This document shows positions 13,501-24,836 of a stretch of DNA of 64,000 nucleotides, piece after piece. The notes below the pieces were generated by a model. The model did no database searches and was not told where the DNA came from. It worked only from the letters and a program-made list of their open reading frames with translations. Positions within the stretch are counted from its first letter, which is position 1. Each line of letters begins with the position of its first letter. Source of the stretch: Monomorium pharaonis. Lineage: Eukaryota; Arthropoda; Insecta; Hymenoptera; Formicidae. Location: contig NC_050473.1 in the NCBI RefSeq assembly GCF_013373865.1, positions 5,963,710-6,027,709 on the forward strand, written 5' to 3'. The translations under genes and the position numbers were made by a program.

Positions 13501-15257
13501 TTGATACAGTGCCAGAAAGATCTTTTGTATCTGACAACATCTTTTGTATCTCAAAACAATTGAAGCGCTTTAACGTCACAGGAAGACAGGATAGTTCTCC
13601 GTCAGCTTTCCGTCCCTTCGATATTTTTCATTTTCCTGATTTCTATTATTCCGGCGCTTTGTGCCGAATCATCTCTTTTTGCGCGCGCGCGCGCGTTGTT
13701 TCATGAGAGCCGTGATTAAAAGTAAAGGCAGGGAAGAGAATTCCCGGATCGAAAAACGGGAAAGGGTCGTAACGAGATCATCGCATCACGAGTCGAGGCA
13801 CGAAATTGAGTTTTGATCCAATCGCACGTCGCGACCAATATCGACACGCGCGCGCACGCTTGTGCCCTTATCGGAATTTTCTTCAGGTCTTCTCGAAAGT
13901 CCTCTCGATACCTCGCGTCCTTGTCTGATAATTTCAATCCGTATACGAAGCAGGGCCGAGAGTAGCATGCCACTTGTAACGTCCTTATCATTACCTTTCT
14001 TTTTTTTTTGTGATAATCGTTACTTTTTTTATCTCTCTGTAACGGTAACGGAATTTCAACTGTTACTTTTATCTCGTTAATTTATCGTTCTTTATATCTA
14101 TTTAATAAATTCGCGCACATTTCCAAGTATGCAAGTGCAGTAATCAGTGTACCAAATCAATTACGTTAGGTAATAAACGGTTACGTAATAAACGCAGTTA
14201 TATATTTTATTTATATATTTCAAATATTGAAAAATATTTTTTACTTTATATTTTAGACTACATTCCGATAATTGTCAAACTTACTCTTAAATAAGTTATA
14301 ATATCGATATAATATTGATTATATTAAATAATATAATTTCAAAATCTAATACTTCTTGATGAATTGTTTCCCAAGTAACGATAATGCGTTATTTCTTTAA
14401 GGTAACGTTTCTAACCCTGGTGCGAGGTGCAGCCTTCTCGTCTCTCGCGATTCTCCGAGTATGCGTTTAATGATTTCAACATTTAATGAGATCGCAATAC
14501 TGGAACTGTCGCCTCGCGACAGACGGCGATGCGAATGCGAAATTAAACAAGCCGTTAAATTCACTTTTCTCGCGGGGAAACATATGGGGACGCCGATGAT
14601 GGGACCACACATTACAACGCGATCGTTTCCCACGTGGTAGGTTTATCGCGTTATCTTTCTTTCTTTCTCTCTCTCTCTTTCTGTCTCTCTTTTTCTCTCC
14701 CGCAGCGAAGTGCCGTTTAATTGCCGCCGCGTGTAAATACGCGACGCGCGTGCACCCCGCGCTCGCGCGGCATTCATTTATTTCGAGATAATACTCGAAT
14801 AAATTAATATATTGCGATAGGGAACACGATCCGCGCGCGGATTGTTGATTAATTATACGTTACTCCCGCATGTATATACACACCCCTGTTCTATAATTAC
14901 TTGAAAAAGTAGCCATCGACTCGACCGTGAAAAGTCGCTCCTGCGACTTTAATCCGTTTCCCGCACGAGGCATTAAAGGAGAGAAAGAAACAACAAGTGT
15001 GCGATCGCAATCTTCGAGAATCGGGACTAAATTTTAATTGAAAGGATAATTTAATCGCGAGAGCGCGTCTGGGTGAAAATTCCTGCGTGATTCTCCCGCT
15101 TTTTGTTATTCCGGAGTCGCGGAATACAAAGTCGCGCGATTTCTTCTCGGGACGGCAGAAAGGCCGTTTCTCGCGGATGGGGAAAGGAGAGTGGGGTGTG
15201 CGTGTACATTTAAAATAAACTCACGTGTCTGGTGTAAAACCGCAAATGCGGCGCCCG

Positions 15258-15300
15258 CGAGCGAGCGAGCGAGCGAGCGAGCGGGACGGGACGGGACGGG
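15258..15300. repeat. (GCGA)n and (GGGAC)n simple repeats
   Basis: A tract of GAGC units is followed directly by three to four GGGAC units. Both lie in a CpG-rich intron island. Confidence 0.85.
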
Positions 15301-15634
15301 CGACGGCACGCATCGCGACACGATGGATTAAGTTGCGTCCGTTTTTCGCGCCGGCAACAAGATGTATAGATAGGACTCCTTTTCTCTCCCGTCTCGGCGT
15401 TTTTGTTTCACCTCTCGAACCGCAACGCGGAATGCATTTATCCGCGCGTCGCAGCGCGCAGTGGCACTCGACACGCGGCGTCGCGCGATCGGCTTGCTCC
15501 GCTCCGCTCGTGGATGCTGCTGTCTATTAATCCGCTCGTAAACGTGAAACCTTTCGCGAACCTTCCGTCGGGGTTAATTGTGAGCATAAAGTTCAAAATT
15601 GTAGGCGAGTTTCGTACAAAAATGTAGATACGCG

Positions 15635-15885
15635 AGGAGAATTTCCTCTTAAAATTTACACATCCTTTTTAAAATCACGGTAATCGTGAAACAACACGGG
15701 TAGAATTTTACTGCAGTTCTAATAATATTTAAAATATTTGTAACAGGATTTTAGGAAAATTTATTTAAAAATACTATTTTTAATCATATATTATTTACTG
15801 AAATTAAGTAAATTTTTTCGATGTTGTTCTGCAAATCATTACCGCGATTTTAAGAGCAAATTCTAAGAAAAAGTTCCCTCTGTGT
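15635..15885. repeat. Family-4 long-terminal-inverted-repeat element
   Basis: The left end reads GAGGAGAATTTCCTCTTAAA and continues into ATCACGGTAATCGTGAAACA. The right end carries the reverse-complement counterparts, including ATTACCGCGATTTTAAGAGC and finally GTTCCCTCTGTG. The arms are about 100 bases with many mismatches. Related termini appear at about 70-200, 1960-2045, 20030-20160, 34055-34190 and 37818-38180. No open frame is visible. Confidence 0.55.
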
Positions 15886-15901
15886 GTACAGATATGAAGA
15901 T

Positions 15902-16012
15902 AATTTTGCTGAACCATCAAAATAATCGTGTAGGATTAGACAGAATGTTAAAACTTTCTGCAGCATCACGTTTGAGAATCCTACAAAATTCTTTTGATGG
16001 TTGGTCAAAAAT
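15902..16012. repeat. Imperfect inverted repeat with about 40-base arms
   Basis: The left arm contains ACCATCAAAATAATCGTGTA followed by GGATT. The right arm contains AATCCTACAAAATTCTTTTG followed by ATGGTTGGTC in the opposite sense. The arms nearly abut, so RNA from this stretch would fold into one hairpin. It is most simply a miniature foldback transposon. Confidence 0.5.
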
Positions 16013-16552
16013 TAACGTCAGATGAGCTAAATTTCTGGGCACCTCAGCATAATCCCTCTTTCAGCGTGTTTCCGTGCACCAGGAGTCTGACATTGTGTTC
16101 TGATAAAGCACTCTCTCAAGGTTCCGAGGACTCCACTATGTCCTTTGATTAGAAACTTAATAGATGCTTATTGCGCTTGTCGATACGCGGGCGCGTCTCC
16201 TCACACAGCCCCACGACTTCTCGTCTCTTGCAGCGCGGGTTCAAAGTGAACCGAAAGTGAACGGTCGTTGGTGGCGGTTGCCAGAGGAGGAACCGCGCGG
16301 GAGGGCGAAGCGGGAGAGGATGCAGTCGCTCAAACTTTGGGAGACGAGAACTCTGGAGAGACTTTCCCGACACAGACGCGGACGTCGAGTGTCACAACGG
16401 TATATACACGAACTCGCCTTAAACACTCTCTCTTCTCTTTCTCTCTCTCTCTCTTTCTCTTCAACTGTCTATTAATAAACGCAAACCGATGAACCTGCCG
16501 ACGAATGATCCTGACGCGTGTGTCTTTTTAGGTCGGTATCCATAGACAATTC

Positions 16553-16664
16553 TTATATTTAAGATCGTCTTAAGTACGTTTTAAGATGTCAACCAATCGT
16601 ATTAATATCTTAAGACGTTATTTAAAAGCGTCTTGAAATAAAAGTTGACTATGATTGGAGGCCT
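16553..16664. repeat. Compact inverted repeat rich in CTTAAGA
   Basis: Words such as TTAAGATCGTCTTAAG and their reverse complements (CTTAAGACG, AAAGCGTCTTGAAAT) recur on both sides of a short centre. No gene is present. It is likely a small non-autonomous element. Confidence 0.45.
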
Positions 16665-17027
16665 TACAATCAGAGGCCATAAAACAGTAAAATTTGAATG
16701 ATGAAAACATTAGTTAATTTTGACTTATGTTTGTTAACTTCTGGCAGAAAGAAAAAGCTAAAGGAAAAAGAAAATGAGGTAGCTATTTTTCTTGACCAAA
16801 TTACTTTATAACCAGATTGTGACTATCTCTATAGTTATTTACTATTTAAAAAAAGGAGTGATATTTGCGGCTATAATTGCATAGCAAAATAATTACAATT
16901 AGGAATATCGTTTTTATAGCAATTATTACTATAATATTGCTAATAATAATCATATATTTATTGTGATAACGTGACCATGTTACAAAACAGTCTTCAAATT
17001 TTCTGCCTTATCCCAGTCTTGCAATAT

Positions 17028-17371
17028 GAGGTCCGAAAAAAAGAAAATAGTTGCAGTAATCATAATATCACTATAATTTATAATCAATTTTGGACCTAAC
17101 CATACTTTTTTATAATTATTCAACAAGATACATTATAATTTGTTTCAGCTTATTAAAACTTATTAAAGTTTTCATAATCATGTGCAACTTATGATATGAT
17201 TGCTATAACCAAAATGGAGATTTTAATGTAGTAAATTGTACCATAAAATAATCCATTATAAGCATTTACTATAAGTACATGATTATTATTACCAACATTA
17301 TAGTAATAATTATAGTATAAAAAATAATATTGCAATTATAGTCACGAATATCACACACCTCTTTTCAATGA
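17028..17371. repeat. Family-2 AT-rich element, copy 1
   Basis: This copy resembles the elements at 39801-40139 and 51242-51776. Shared marks are a left end with a run of A followed by TTGCAGTAATCATAATATCA, a middle AACCAAAATGGAGATTTTAA, and a right end with TGCAATTATAGTCACGAATA then TCACAC. A partial copy of the right end in inverted orientation lies just to the left at about 16846-16960. Confidence 0.6.
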
Positions 17372-20272
17372 GGAACTCGAAAGCGTGGAATTAAAGTTAA
17401 CGGCCGATGACGTTTGTCAGCGTAATCCCTGTGTCAATTGACGTCGCGGTGAAACTCGCGCGTAGGACTTACTCGAGTGCAATGCCCGGCGAGCATCGGT
17501 CATCCGTGAGCTTCCGAGCTTTCGTTACGACCGCCGGAAGCAACGACGATGACTACGACGATACACCGTACACCGTAATCCATTAATATTGCGCGCGGGG
17601 GATGGACGTCGCAGCGCGCGGGAGAGAACGCGCGATAATTAATGCGTGACGTTTAATTCGCGACGACCGTGCCGAAACCGGCGACACTATTGTCTCGGTG
17701 AGATGAGAGACAGATACTGCCTGCCTCCCCCAGAATCGTGGTCGTGTTAGTCACATCTCCTCCCGCAGGAAAGCGTCTGGTACCCACAACTGTCAGTAGG
17801 AAAAATAATAGCAAATTGACGGTAATAGGTGGTCGAGAAATGCGGGAATTCAATCGATTTTAAGGGGATGCTGGAAACAGTTTATTTTATCGATTAAGCA
17901 ATAATTTTTATAACCAAATTTGCTACGTATTTCTTTTGTAGGTTTAAAAAATTCTTTTCCAAAATTAAACCATAAGTATTAATAAATATCGGTCTATAAA
18001 CTAGACTTTATGTCAAAAGGAAATATATACGAAATCTTGTTAACGATGTGCACTGATGATTCTACATTATCGATCCCGATCACGTTTGACCGTCACTCCG
18101 TCCGTCATCAACGTTCGCATAGTACGTGATCCTACAAATTTGTCATAATTTACAATCTTTGATAATTGCTAGCCAGTAGGCAGAAAAAAAGTGTTAGTAT
18201 TAAATTAAGACTGATATATGCAATATATATGTATAAGTCTTGTGTCTTTATTAGTCGTAAAACTATACATGTATTCCATATATATATATTCCACTTAATA
18301 AACGATACTTCTTTGGTTTTAATAAATTTTATACACATTTCTTTATATTTAATAAAAATTTATTAAAAACAAAGAAGAAAAAACACACTTTGGAATAGTC
18401 GAACAAAACTGTTCATTAAATTTTAAGAAACTTTTCTCTCTGCGTATGCAGCATAACTGCAAGCAAACGATTTATGCAATGTTAAGAAATTACATAATTC
18501 AATTTAAAAAACGAAACGTTTTTTATAAAAAATTGAGAATTTCTCTTACTATCGTTAATTCCATTCAATTAAACATGTTATATCTTCTGAGGTCGGGATT
18601 TATTATATCCCCTTTGATCTCCAGATTATCTCGATTGTATTCTCCAAACAATATTAAAAATTCCGTAATTTCTCGAGTCGCGACATTAGCGGAACGCGCA
18701 ACGAAATCGCGAAAGAACGAAGGCTTGGCTTAACGATTTTCCAGATGGGGACGGAGGGGGAGAGGGAGGACATCTACGTGGCGGCAGACGGATGCATCTT
18801 TAATGCTGTCGACCTGCTGCAGGCTCGCTGGAGAATAAGCGACGCGACGTGGCGGTGGTCCGCGCCGTGATTCTCACACTGCTTCGCGACGACTTCTCCT
18901 CGCCGACGACGGCGTTGGTACCTTGGTACCTCGCGTGACGCGCCCATCGCGCGCGACTCGCTGCTCCTCATCGAGCGCCGCGGCGTCGCCGTCGCGACCG
19001 ATAATCAAGAGTGACAGGCCTGTGCTTTCTCTCTCTCTCTCTCTTTCTCTTCCTGATCCCTCTCTCTTCTTTCTCTCTCGTCCGCTTCCAGCCGGTTAGA
19101 CAATTATTTGAGCATCGTAATGGACGGAGAGGAGCGCGACCGTACGGAGATGATATGACAAGCGCCGGCGCCCCGGTATAGCCGTCCCTTTTAATTAAAT
19201 GAAATCTCGACGGTATCGTTAAAATGAGAGGGCGTCTTCGAGCGATAGAGCGATCTCTTCGTTGTAAATCCGTTTGCTGTGTATACACGTCTCGGGGCCG
19301 ATCGTCATTGTCGAACCGACCGGGTCGGGGGAAAAAGTCCTCCCCGGCGTCGATCTCCTCATCTCCATAATGGATTATTAAATACTCCCTTTCTCTCTCT
19401 CCCTCGGATATGTATAAGCTATATCGATATAGGATTAAGGCCGGTTCGGGTCGTCGAGCGACGAGGCGCGCGCCTTTCTACTTTTAACTGTTCCGTACCT
19501 CATCTTCCGCGTTTTGTGCCACCGTCCGACGTATGAATTATTCACGAGATGAATTATTCATAGAAAGAGAGTACTTAGTCTTCATAATACACATTCCGCT
19601 TAATATGCGATACGACCGGCGATTTATTATTTGCGATTCGCGCTAAGTGGTCGGCGACTGCGCGCGATTGCCACGAGAAGTTTCTCGCTGACGAATCCGA
19701 GAGTTTTCTTCAAACGCGCTCGTGATTCTTGAATTAAATCCTCACTGTCGATTTGCGCTGATCGCGCTATTTGCTGCTTGTATTCATAGAAAAAAAAAGA
19801 AAATTCTTTGTTTTTCCAGAATATTTCATCACAATTAAATTATCTTCAAAAAAAAAAGAGAGAAAAAGATGTCAAGAATAATAGGGTAAATTAGGATATG
19901 ATGACCATACGGAGAAGATAACTAATGGCTGTAATTTCCCCAATAATTACTAAATGTATTCTCGTAAATATTTTCAAAGGAATTATTTGTGAAAATTATT
20001 CTCGTAATTTTTTATATAATTTTTCAGAACTTTTTTCCTAGAATTTCTTAAAGTTTATCTTTAAAATCATGGTAGTCATGGAACAACATGGATATTGAAG
20101 AATTTTTTATTATCATAGTAAAATTTTATTAAATATGTTTTAGACAATGTTTGCCAAATAAAAAATATTAGTTTCAATCTGATCACTCATTTTTTTTCTG
20201 CGTGCCCGAGACGTTTCGACAAAGTGTTTCGACGGCCCCTAACGGCGTCCTTCCGCCTACTGAATTTTCCAG

Positions 20273-20502
20273 CCAAGACCTATTGACGGTGTGCCGGGAG
20301 CTGAATCTCGAGAACTCGGTGGAGGAATTGATGAGGGAATTGGGCGCGGACGAGCACGGTCGCATTTCCTATCAAGAGTTCCTTAGGCGGCGTCTGGCTC
20401 TGCGACCGGAAATCGAGGCTCTCAGGGCCGGCAAACGGCGAAGCAGTCCGCATCACACCCACACGCCGGAGTACCTGCCTACCAGCAGCGACAACAGCCT
20501 CG
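20273..20502 (+). CDS. MCC: MCC orthologue, coding exon 2 (second EF-hand)
   Basis: This exon encodes residues 37-113, with Ser37 and Gly114 split by the flanking introns. The acceptor is TTTTCCAG at 20265-20272 after a pyrimidine tract, and the donor is CTCG|GTAAGA. It completes the first EF-hand (SQDLLTVCRELNLENSVEEL) and adds a second, degenerate loop at residues 61-72 (GADEHGRISYQE). There position 1 is Gly, but Asp63, Gly66, Ile68 and Glu72 are kept. A serine-rich linker follows, ending PTSSDNSLG, a string also found in long MCC isoforms of vertebrates. Joining at phase 2 to exon 1 restores a continuous helix-loop-helix, which is strong evidence for the splice. The open frame running on past 20502 is intron read-through. 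Confidence 0.9.
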
Positions 20503-22272
20503 GTAAGAGTCGTACAAATCGCTCGAATTTCCGCGACAGATACCCTCTTTTCCGCTCCCGCGACGATATAAATTCCCCCCCCCCCTCCCCTCCCCGGCCG
20601 GAGAGGAACGTTCGTCGATTAAGAAAATATAGACGACGTTTGAACGTTTGTTCGAAACATCGCGCGTACAGACAATGCATCGCAATCTAACGTATTATGT
20701 GTCGTATGCTGAAAAATAGCTGCGCGAAATTGATGATCGATGGAACAATGAATACGAGATGACCGCGGGAATATTGCAACAGAGTACATGTGCGTATTTG
20801 TAATATTCCGATCGAGCGGGTAATATGCAACTGTACGTGATACGTGAGATCGATGAACAAATTGGAAATGACGACTTTTAGGATATCCACGCGCTTTGCT
20901 ACGCGCGTTTTTCGTTTATCAGCCCATTCGCTGTCAACTGTAAATCTTCATCGAAAGACAACCAGGCGATAAAACGGAACAATTCACTATTGTTACTTCT
21001 ATAAGAAAAAAAATTAATATCAAGTTAAAACTTAATAAATTCTGTTTAACAATTATTATTCTAGTCTATACAATAAGCAAGAATATAAAAGTTTGTTTGA
21101 TAAATTTTAATAAATAACTTAAATAGCCTAAATGAAGAAATTTTATATAGTTTTATCAAGAAAAATATTCATCTTTATTTAATAATAATTTTCGTAAATT
21201 GAGGAGAATTAAATGTTGAATATGAATAACAATATATTTTCAAACAAGAATTATTTTTTTAATATTAGATTATTACTGTTATTATCAAGATAATTAAATT
21301 ATGTTCTTTTTAAGTGACTATTAAGATAAATGTATTAATGACTGAACATTAAAAGATAACCTTATTGTAAAGGTATGATTTTTTTATCAAAATATTTTTT
21401 CTTTTTGAATCTTTTCATATTCATAATATTAGAAATATAAATCTTATTACAAAAATATTTTGTTAATTTAAACACTTAATTTAAACACAATAGAAACATT
21501 CTTCGCCTCTCTCGGTCTCTCCCCGTCTCTCCCGATCTCTCCTCGTTTCTCTCCGTCTCTCCCAGTATCTCCCGGTCTCTCCCCGTCTTTCTTGGTCTCT
21601 CCCCGTCTTTCCTGGTCTCTCCCCGTTTCTCCCCGTCTCTCCCCGTCTCTCCCGGTCTCTCCCGGTCAATATAATTATTTCGAAATTATTTAATTTAAAA
21701 TTTAATTTAAAATAATTAATATCATATCTATAATTATTTCGAAATTAGTGTTTGATTTTACCTTTTTTAATATCCTGTATTTGTTCTTTAATATAAACAT
21801 TTTTCTCAAATTCTTTATTATTTAAATTTACCATTCAAGCATTTATTTATCTTTAATAAATTTAATATTTATTTATTTACATACTTCTAACTTACTTCAT
21901 TTATTTATTGCCTTTGGCGCTGTATTCAGTTAATTTGTTTCCCGGTATATCCAAAATTAAACTCCATAAGAACACTCCTATTTTCGAATGCAACATTGTC
22001 AAAATTTTAAAGCAATCGGTGAAAAACTTACGGAGATCTTAAATGAGGAACAAACATTTACATTTTTATTTATATAGATATTAAAATAAAAGTATATTTT
22101 ACTGAAATTTAAGATTATTAAATCGTTTAAAGAAGAATTTGTATTTTCGTTTATACATTTTTTGATTTAAAAAAGTTATATACAAGACTATCAATTTTTG
22201 AATTGTTCTAACTTTATGAAAGGAAAATCATACAATTATGTGCCCAGTGCATAAACATAACTTTTATTTCAG
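20503..22272 (+). other. MCC: MCC intron 2
   Basis: The intron is bounded by GTAAGA and TTATTTCAG. It is AT-rich apart from the first 200 bases. It contains part of a dispersed AT-rich repeat at about 21000-21430 and a CT-rich minisatellite at 21505-21667. No exon is supported. Confidence 0.85.
21505..21667. repeat. 10-base minisatellite of TCTCTCCCCG type
   Basis: Roughly sixteen imperfect 10-base units (TCTCTCCCCG, TCTCTCCCGG, TCTTTCCTGG and similar) run head to tail. The minus strand stays open and would encode a monotonous Gly-Glu-Thr-Arg repeat. It is flanked by plain AT-rich sequence, so I treat the frame as an artefact. Confidence 0.85.
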
Positions 22273-22409
22273 GTACCGTGTCCGGACGGCATGAAAGTTG
22301 GGAGTTTGACAGCGGTGCCCGTGATTTGTCACCAGAACCTCATAGTCTTCAGAAACTAGTGGAGGCGGCCGCCGGCGGAACGGGGAACATGCTGGACCTC
22401 GCGAACAAG
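22273..22409 (+). CDS. MCC: MCC orthologue, coding exon 3
   Basis: This exon encodes residues 114-159. The acceptor TTTATTTCAG and donor AAG|GTAAGC are both strong. The first two bases complete Gly114 and the exon ends in phase 0. The peptide contains ESWEFDSGARDLSPEP, then a helix-prone QKLVEAA segment and LDLANK. The ESWE-DSGARDL block matches my memory of the linker between the EF-hands and the coiled coil in the long vertebrate MCC isoform, which is what ties the EF-hand exons to this gene. No catalytic motif is expected; the region is probably flexible. The next exon is almost 36 kb away but joins in phase. Confidence 0.9.
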
Positions 22410-22895
22410 GTAAGCCACAACGGTCTTACTCTTCCCGATGAAACGACCGTCGATATCTTCGGCACCGACTCTCTGTTCTCTCGCGGCATTAGATTCGTTT
22501 CCCGTTTCGTGCGCGAATCACGCTCTCGCGTGATCACTTGGCGCACGTCTTACCGTTATGAATTCCTGATGGAATCTGTTGTACCTATCATGTATTCGTG
22601 TACTTGCGTGTCGACAGAAAAATACTGCAAATCTCGTCATCCGTAAATTGTAACACTTTATACTGATAATTGAACCAAATAAGGATACACGATACATAGA
22701 GATATAAGTATTCGAATACGAATCTAGTTAAATCGAATCAGGTAAAATTCGTTTTGGATTTGAATCTCTATGATTCGAATCCAAATTATTCGAAAACTAA
22801 AAAACTTAAATGCATCTAATTATATTAATTAAAAGTTATGTTTTATGATTTGATTTAATTTGGCATCAAAAAACTCTGATTCGTTTCTAATGCTA

Positions 22896-23056
22896 CACTA
22901 TTAGAAAAAATTATTTGATTACTTTAAATAAATATGTTAATGATATTACTTAAATAACTTTTACACTAAACAAGTACATATTACTTATTTGATATAAAAT
23001 AGTTATTTAAATACTATTAATAATATTTATTCGAATCGAATAATTTTTTCTCAATG
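22896..23056. repeat. Family-3 palindromic element, copy 2
   Basis: It is flanked by TA on both sides (22894-22895 and 23057-23058). It begins CACTATTAGAAAAAATTATT and ends AATAATTTTTTCTCAATG. The arms are near-complete reverse complements, for example GATTACTTTAAATAAATAT against ATATTTATTCGAATC. The arms also resemble those of the element at 28923-29161. TA flanks suggest a Tc1/mariner-type mobiliser. Confidence 0.7.
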
Positions 23057-24161
23057 TATGCAAAGACAGTTTATTTAAATTTCTTGAAAATAACTTTTAT
23101 TATATAATTTATATTATATTATTATATGATTTTGTTATTAATATTATTGCTGTAAAAAATTAAAAATATACATATAATCTTTATTTTTAATTATCTCTTA
23201 TAAATATTAAACTAACAACTTTTACACATTAATTTCTTCGGAAAATATTTTAAGTGTTTGCTGAAGAACTTTAGGCGCATCTTTCAATAAAAATGTATTT
23301 TTTAATCAGAATTCATGAACCACTTTTTATTACAGTTTCATTAATAAATGTTACAATATTTAAAGTTTTGAGGACATCAAAACACGCTACACTACATTGC
23401 CTATATTAAATTAGAACAATATAATTATATTGCAAATGGTTAAATATTTTGTTTTAACCGTGTTGTTATTATTAGATTATTTTTAGTTACACGAGCCAGT
23501 TTTACGCTGCGTGTTCACTTGGCATGAGCCAATGACCAAGTGTCTCTTGATAATCAACGCAATGCGTTGCCAAAGAGGAGAGAAATCACTGAAAAAAAGT
23601 CATCTTTTTTCCTACGTCATTTTAAATTTGTCTCAAATTATGAAAAAGGTTGCGCATCGAGACTGCCGGATATGAGCATCGCGAACTTCTGCTTGTTAAT
23701 GCAACATTCGCGCTGATGGAAAGTCAACGAGACGCGCAATTATCCGAGGCAAATTGTCTCTGCATGCCGATAATCCCCGGTCTTCCTTGGCAAGAGAGCA
23801 CCTCGTTCGCTTAACTCCTTCATCTCTTTCGCCGTTCTCTCTCTCTCTATTATTTCCCTCTTCGTATCACGAGTTCGCGCCTGGGAATTTCTTTGTCAGC
23901 CGCAATTAACCACGATACCACCATCGAGACGCGGTATGCCGTCGTGGAAGATGGCAAGACGTGCAATTTCTGCATTCCCCGCTTTTCCCCCGTCCATCAA
24001 TCGCGCTCGCCACAGCCTCGGTATCGAATTACAAGGTGTAGATTAACACCGTCGACATTTTCTCGACTTTGCACAGGGAGTTTCTTAATTATCGCTGTGA
24101 AATGTAATTAACCAAATTTATCGCTCTTGTGAATAGATTATAACGATGAACAATTAAGTTA

Positions 24162-24836
24162 CACAGTTGAAAAATTTGTGTTAAGTTTAACACATATCGG
24201 TTTATTTACAGATTTCATTTATGTTAATTTAAGCTGAACGTGTTAGAAAAAGTAACACGAATACTATACATGCAAAAAATTAATACAAAAGATGTTTAAT
24301 AGAAGCATGTGGAACAAATGTGGAAACATACTTCTTTAATGAAATTAACGTTCATAATATGTTGACGTGTACATTTTATTCATTTATCTTATAGAATTTA
24401 TGTTTTAAAATTACATTTTAAAGTTTTTTGTTTATTTACATAAATTGTGTTATTTTAAGAACATTGAAAATCAATTTAACACAAATTTAAATATGTATAT
24501 ATAAGTAAAAATTTAACATGAAAGTTTTAACAAAAATCGATTTTAACACAAATGCAATGTTTTTTAATGCATACTTTGTTTTAGCGCTTAACTCCAAGTT
24601 AAAACAAATTGTTAATTTTTGTTTGTTTACGCTCGTTTCTTTAATCTGAACTCAACTTTAGACAACTTTTTCTGTGTTTTCGCGAAATGTTGTATCAATT
24701 TGTTATATCAGTAATACCAATTTAATATAAAATGTTCAAACGCAAAAACATTATGTTAAATTAATGGAATATTTTAAAAATTCAACACAAAAATTTAACA
24801 GAGATTAATTTTGATCTAAATTTTTCTTTTACCGTG
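24162..24836. repeat. Family-1 inverted-repeat element, copy B
   Basis: It starts CACAGTTGAAAAATTTGTGT after a TA and ends near ACCGTG before TTTA. The core ACGTGTACATTTTATTCATT is shared with the other copies. It is longer than copy A, so it may contain an internal duplication or insertion. No open frame is present. Confidence 0.55.

Larger units (their letters stand above)
1358..20272 (+). other. MCC: MCC intron 1 (about 18.9 kb)
   Basis: This is a long intron bounded by GTGAGT and TTTTCCAG. It alternates AT-rich repeat DNA (about 1.4-2.4, 3.95-5.1, 7.2-8.0, 8.4-10.1, 12.1-13.0, 16.5-17.4 and 17.9-18.7 kb) with GC- and CpG-rich islands (about 2.5-3.8, 5.1-7.1, 8.0-8.4, 10.2-12.1, 13.1-15.6 and 18.7-19.8 kb). 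The islands contain CT microsatellites and long open frames on both strands with arginine-rich, low-complexity translations and no recognisable domain. I see no further exon that I can support. The islands could hold enhancers. Confidence 0.75.

Noticed and set aside
21481..21669. Minus-strand Gly-Glu-Thr-Arg repeat frame
   Set aside because: It is a 10-base minisatellite read in its one open frame. It lies inside an MCC intron with no promoter or splice evidence.
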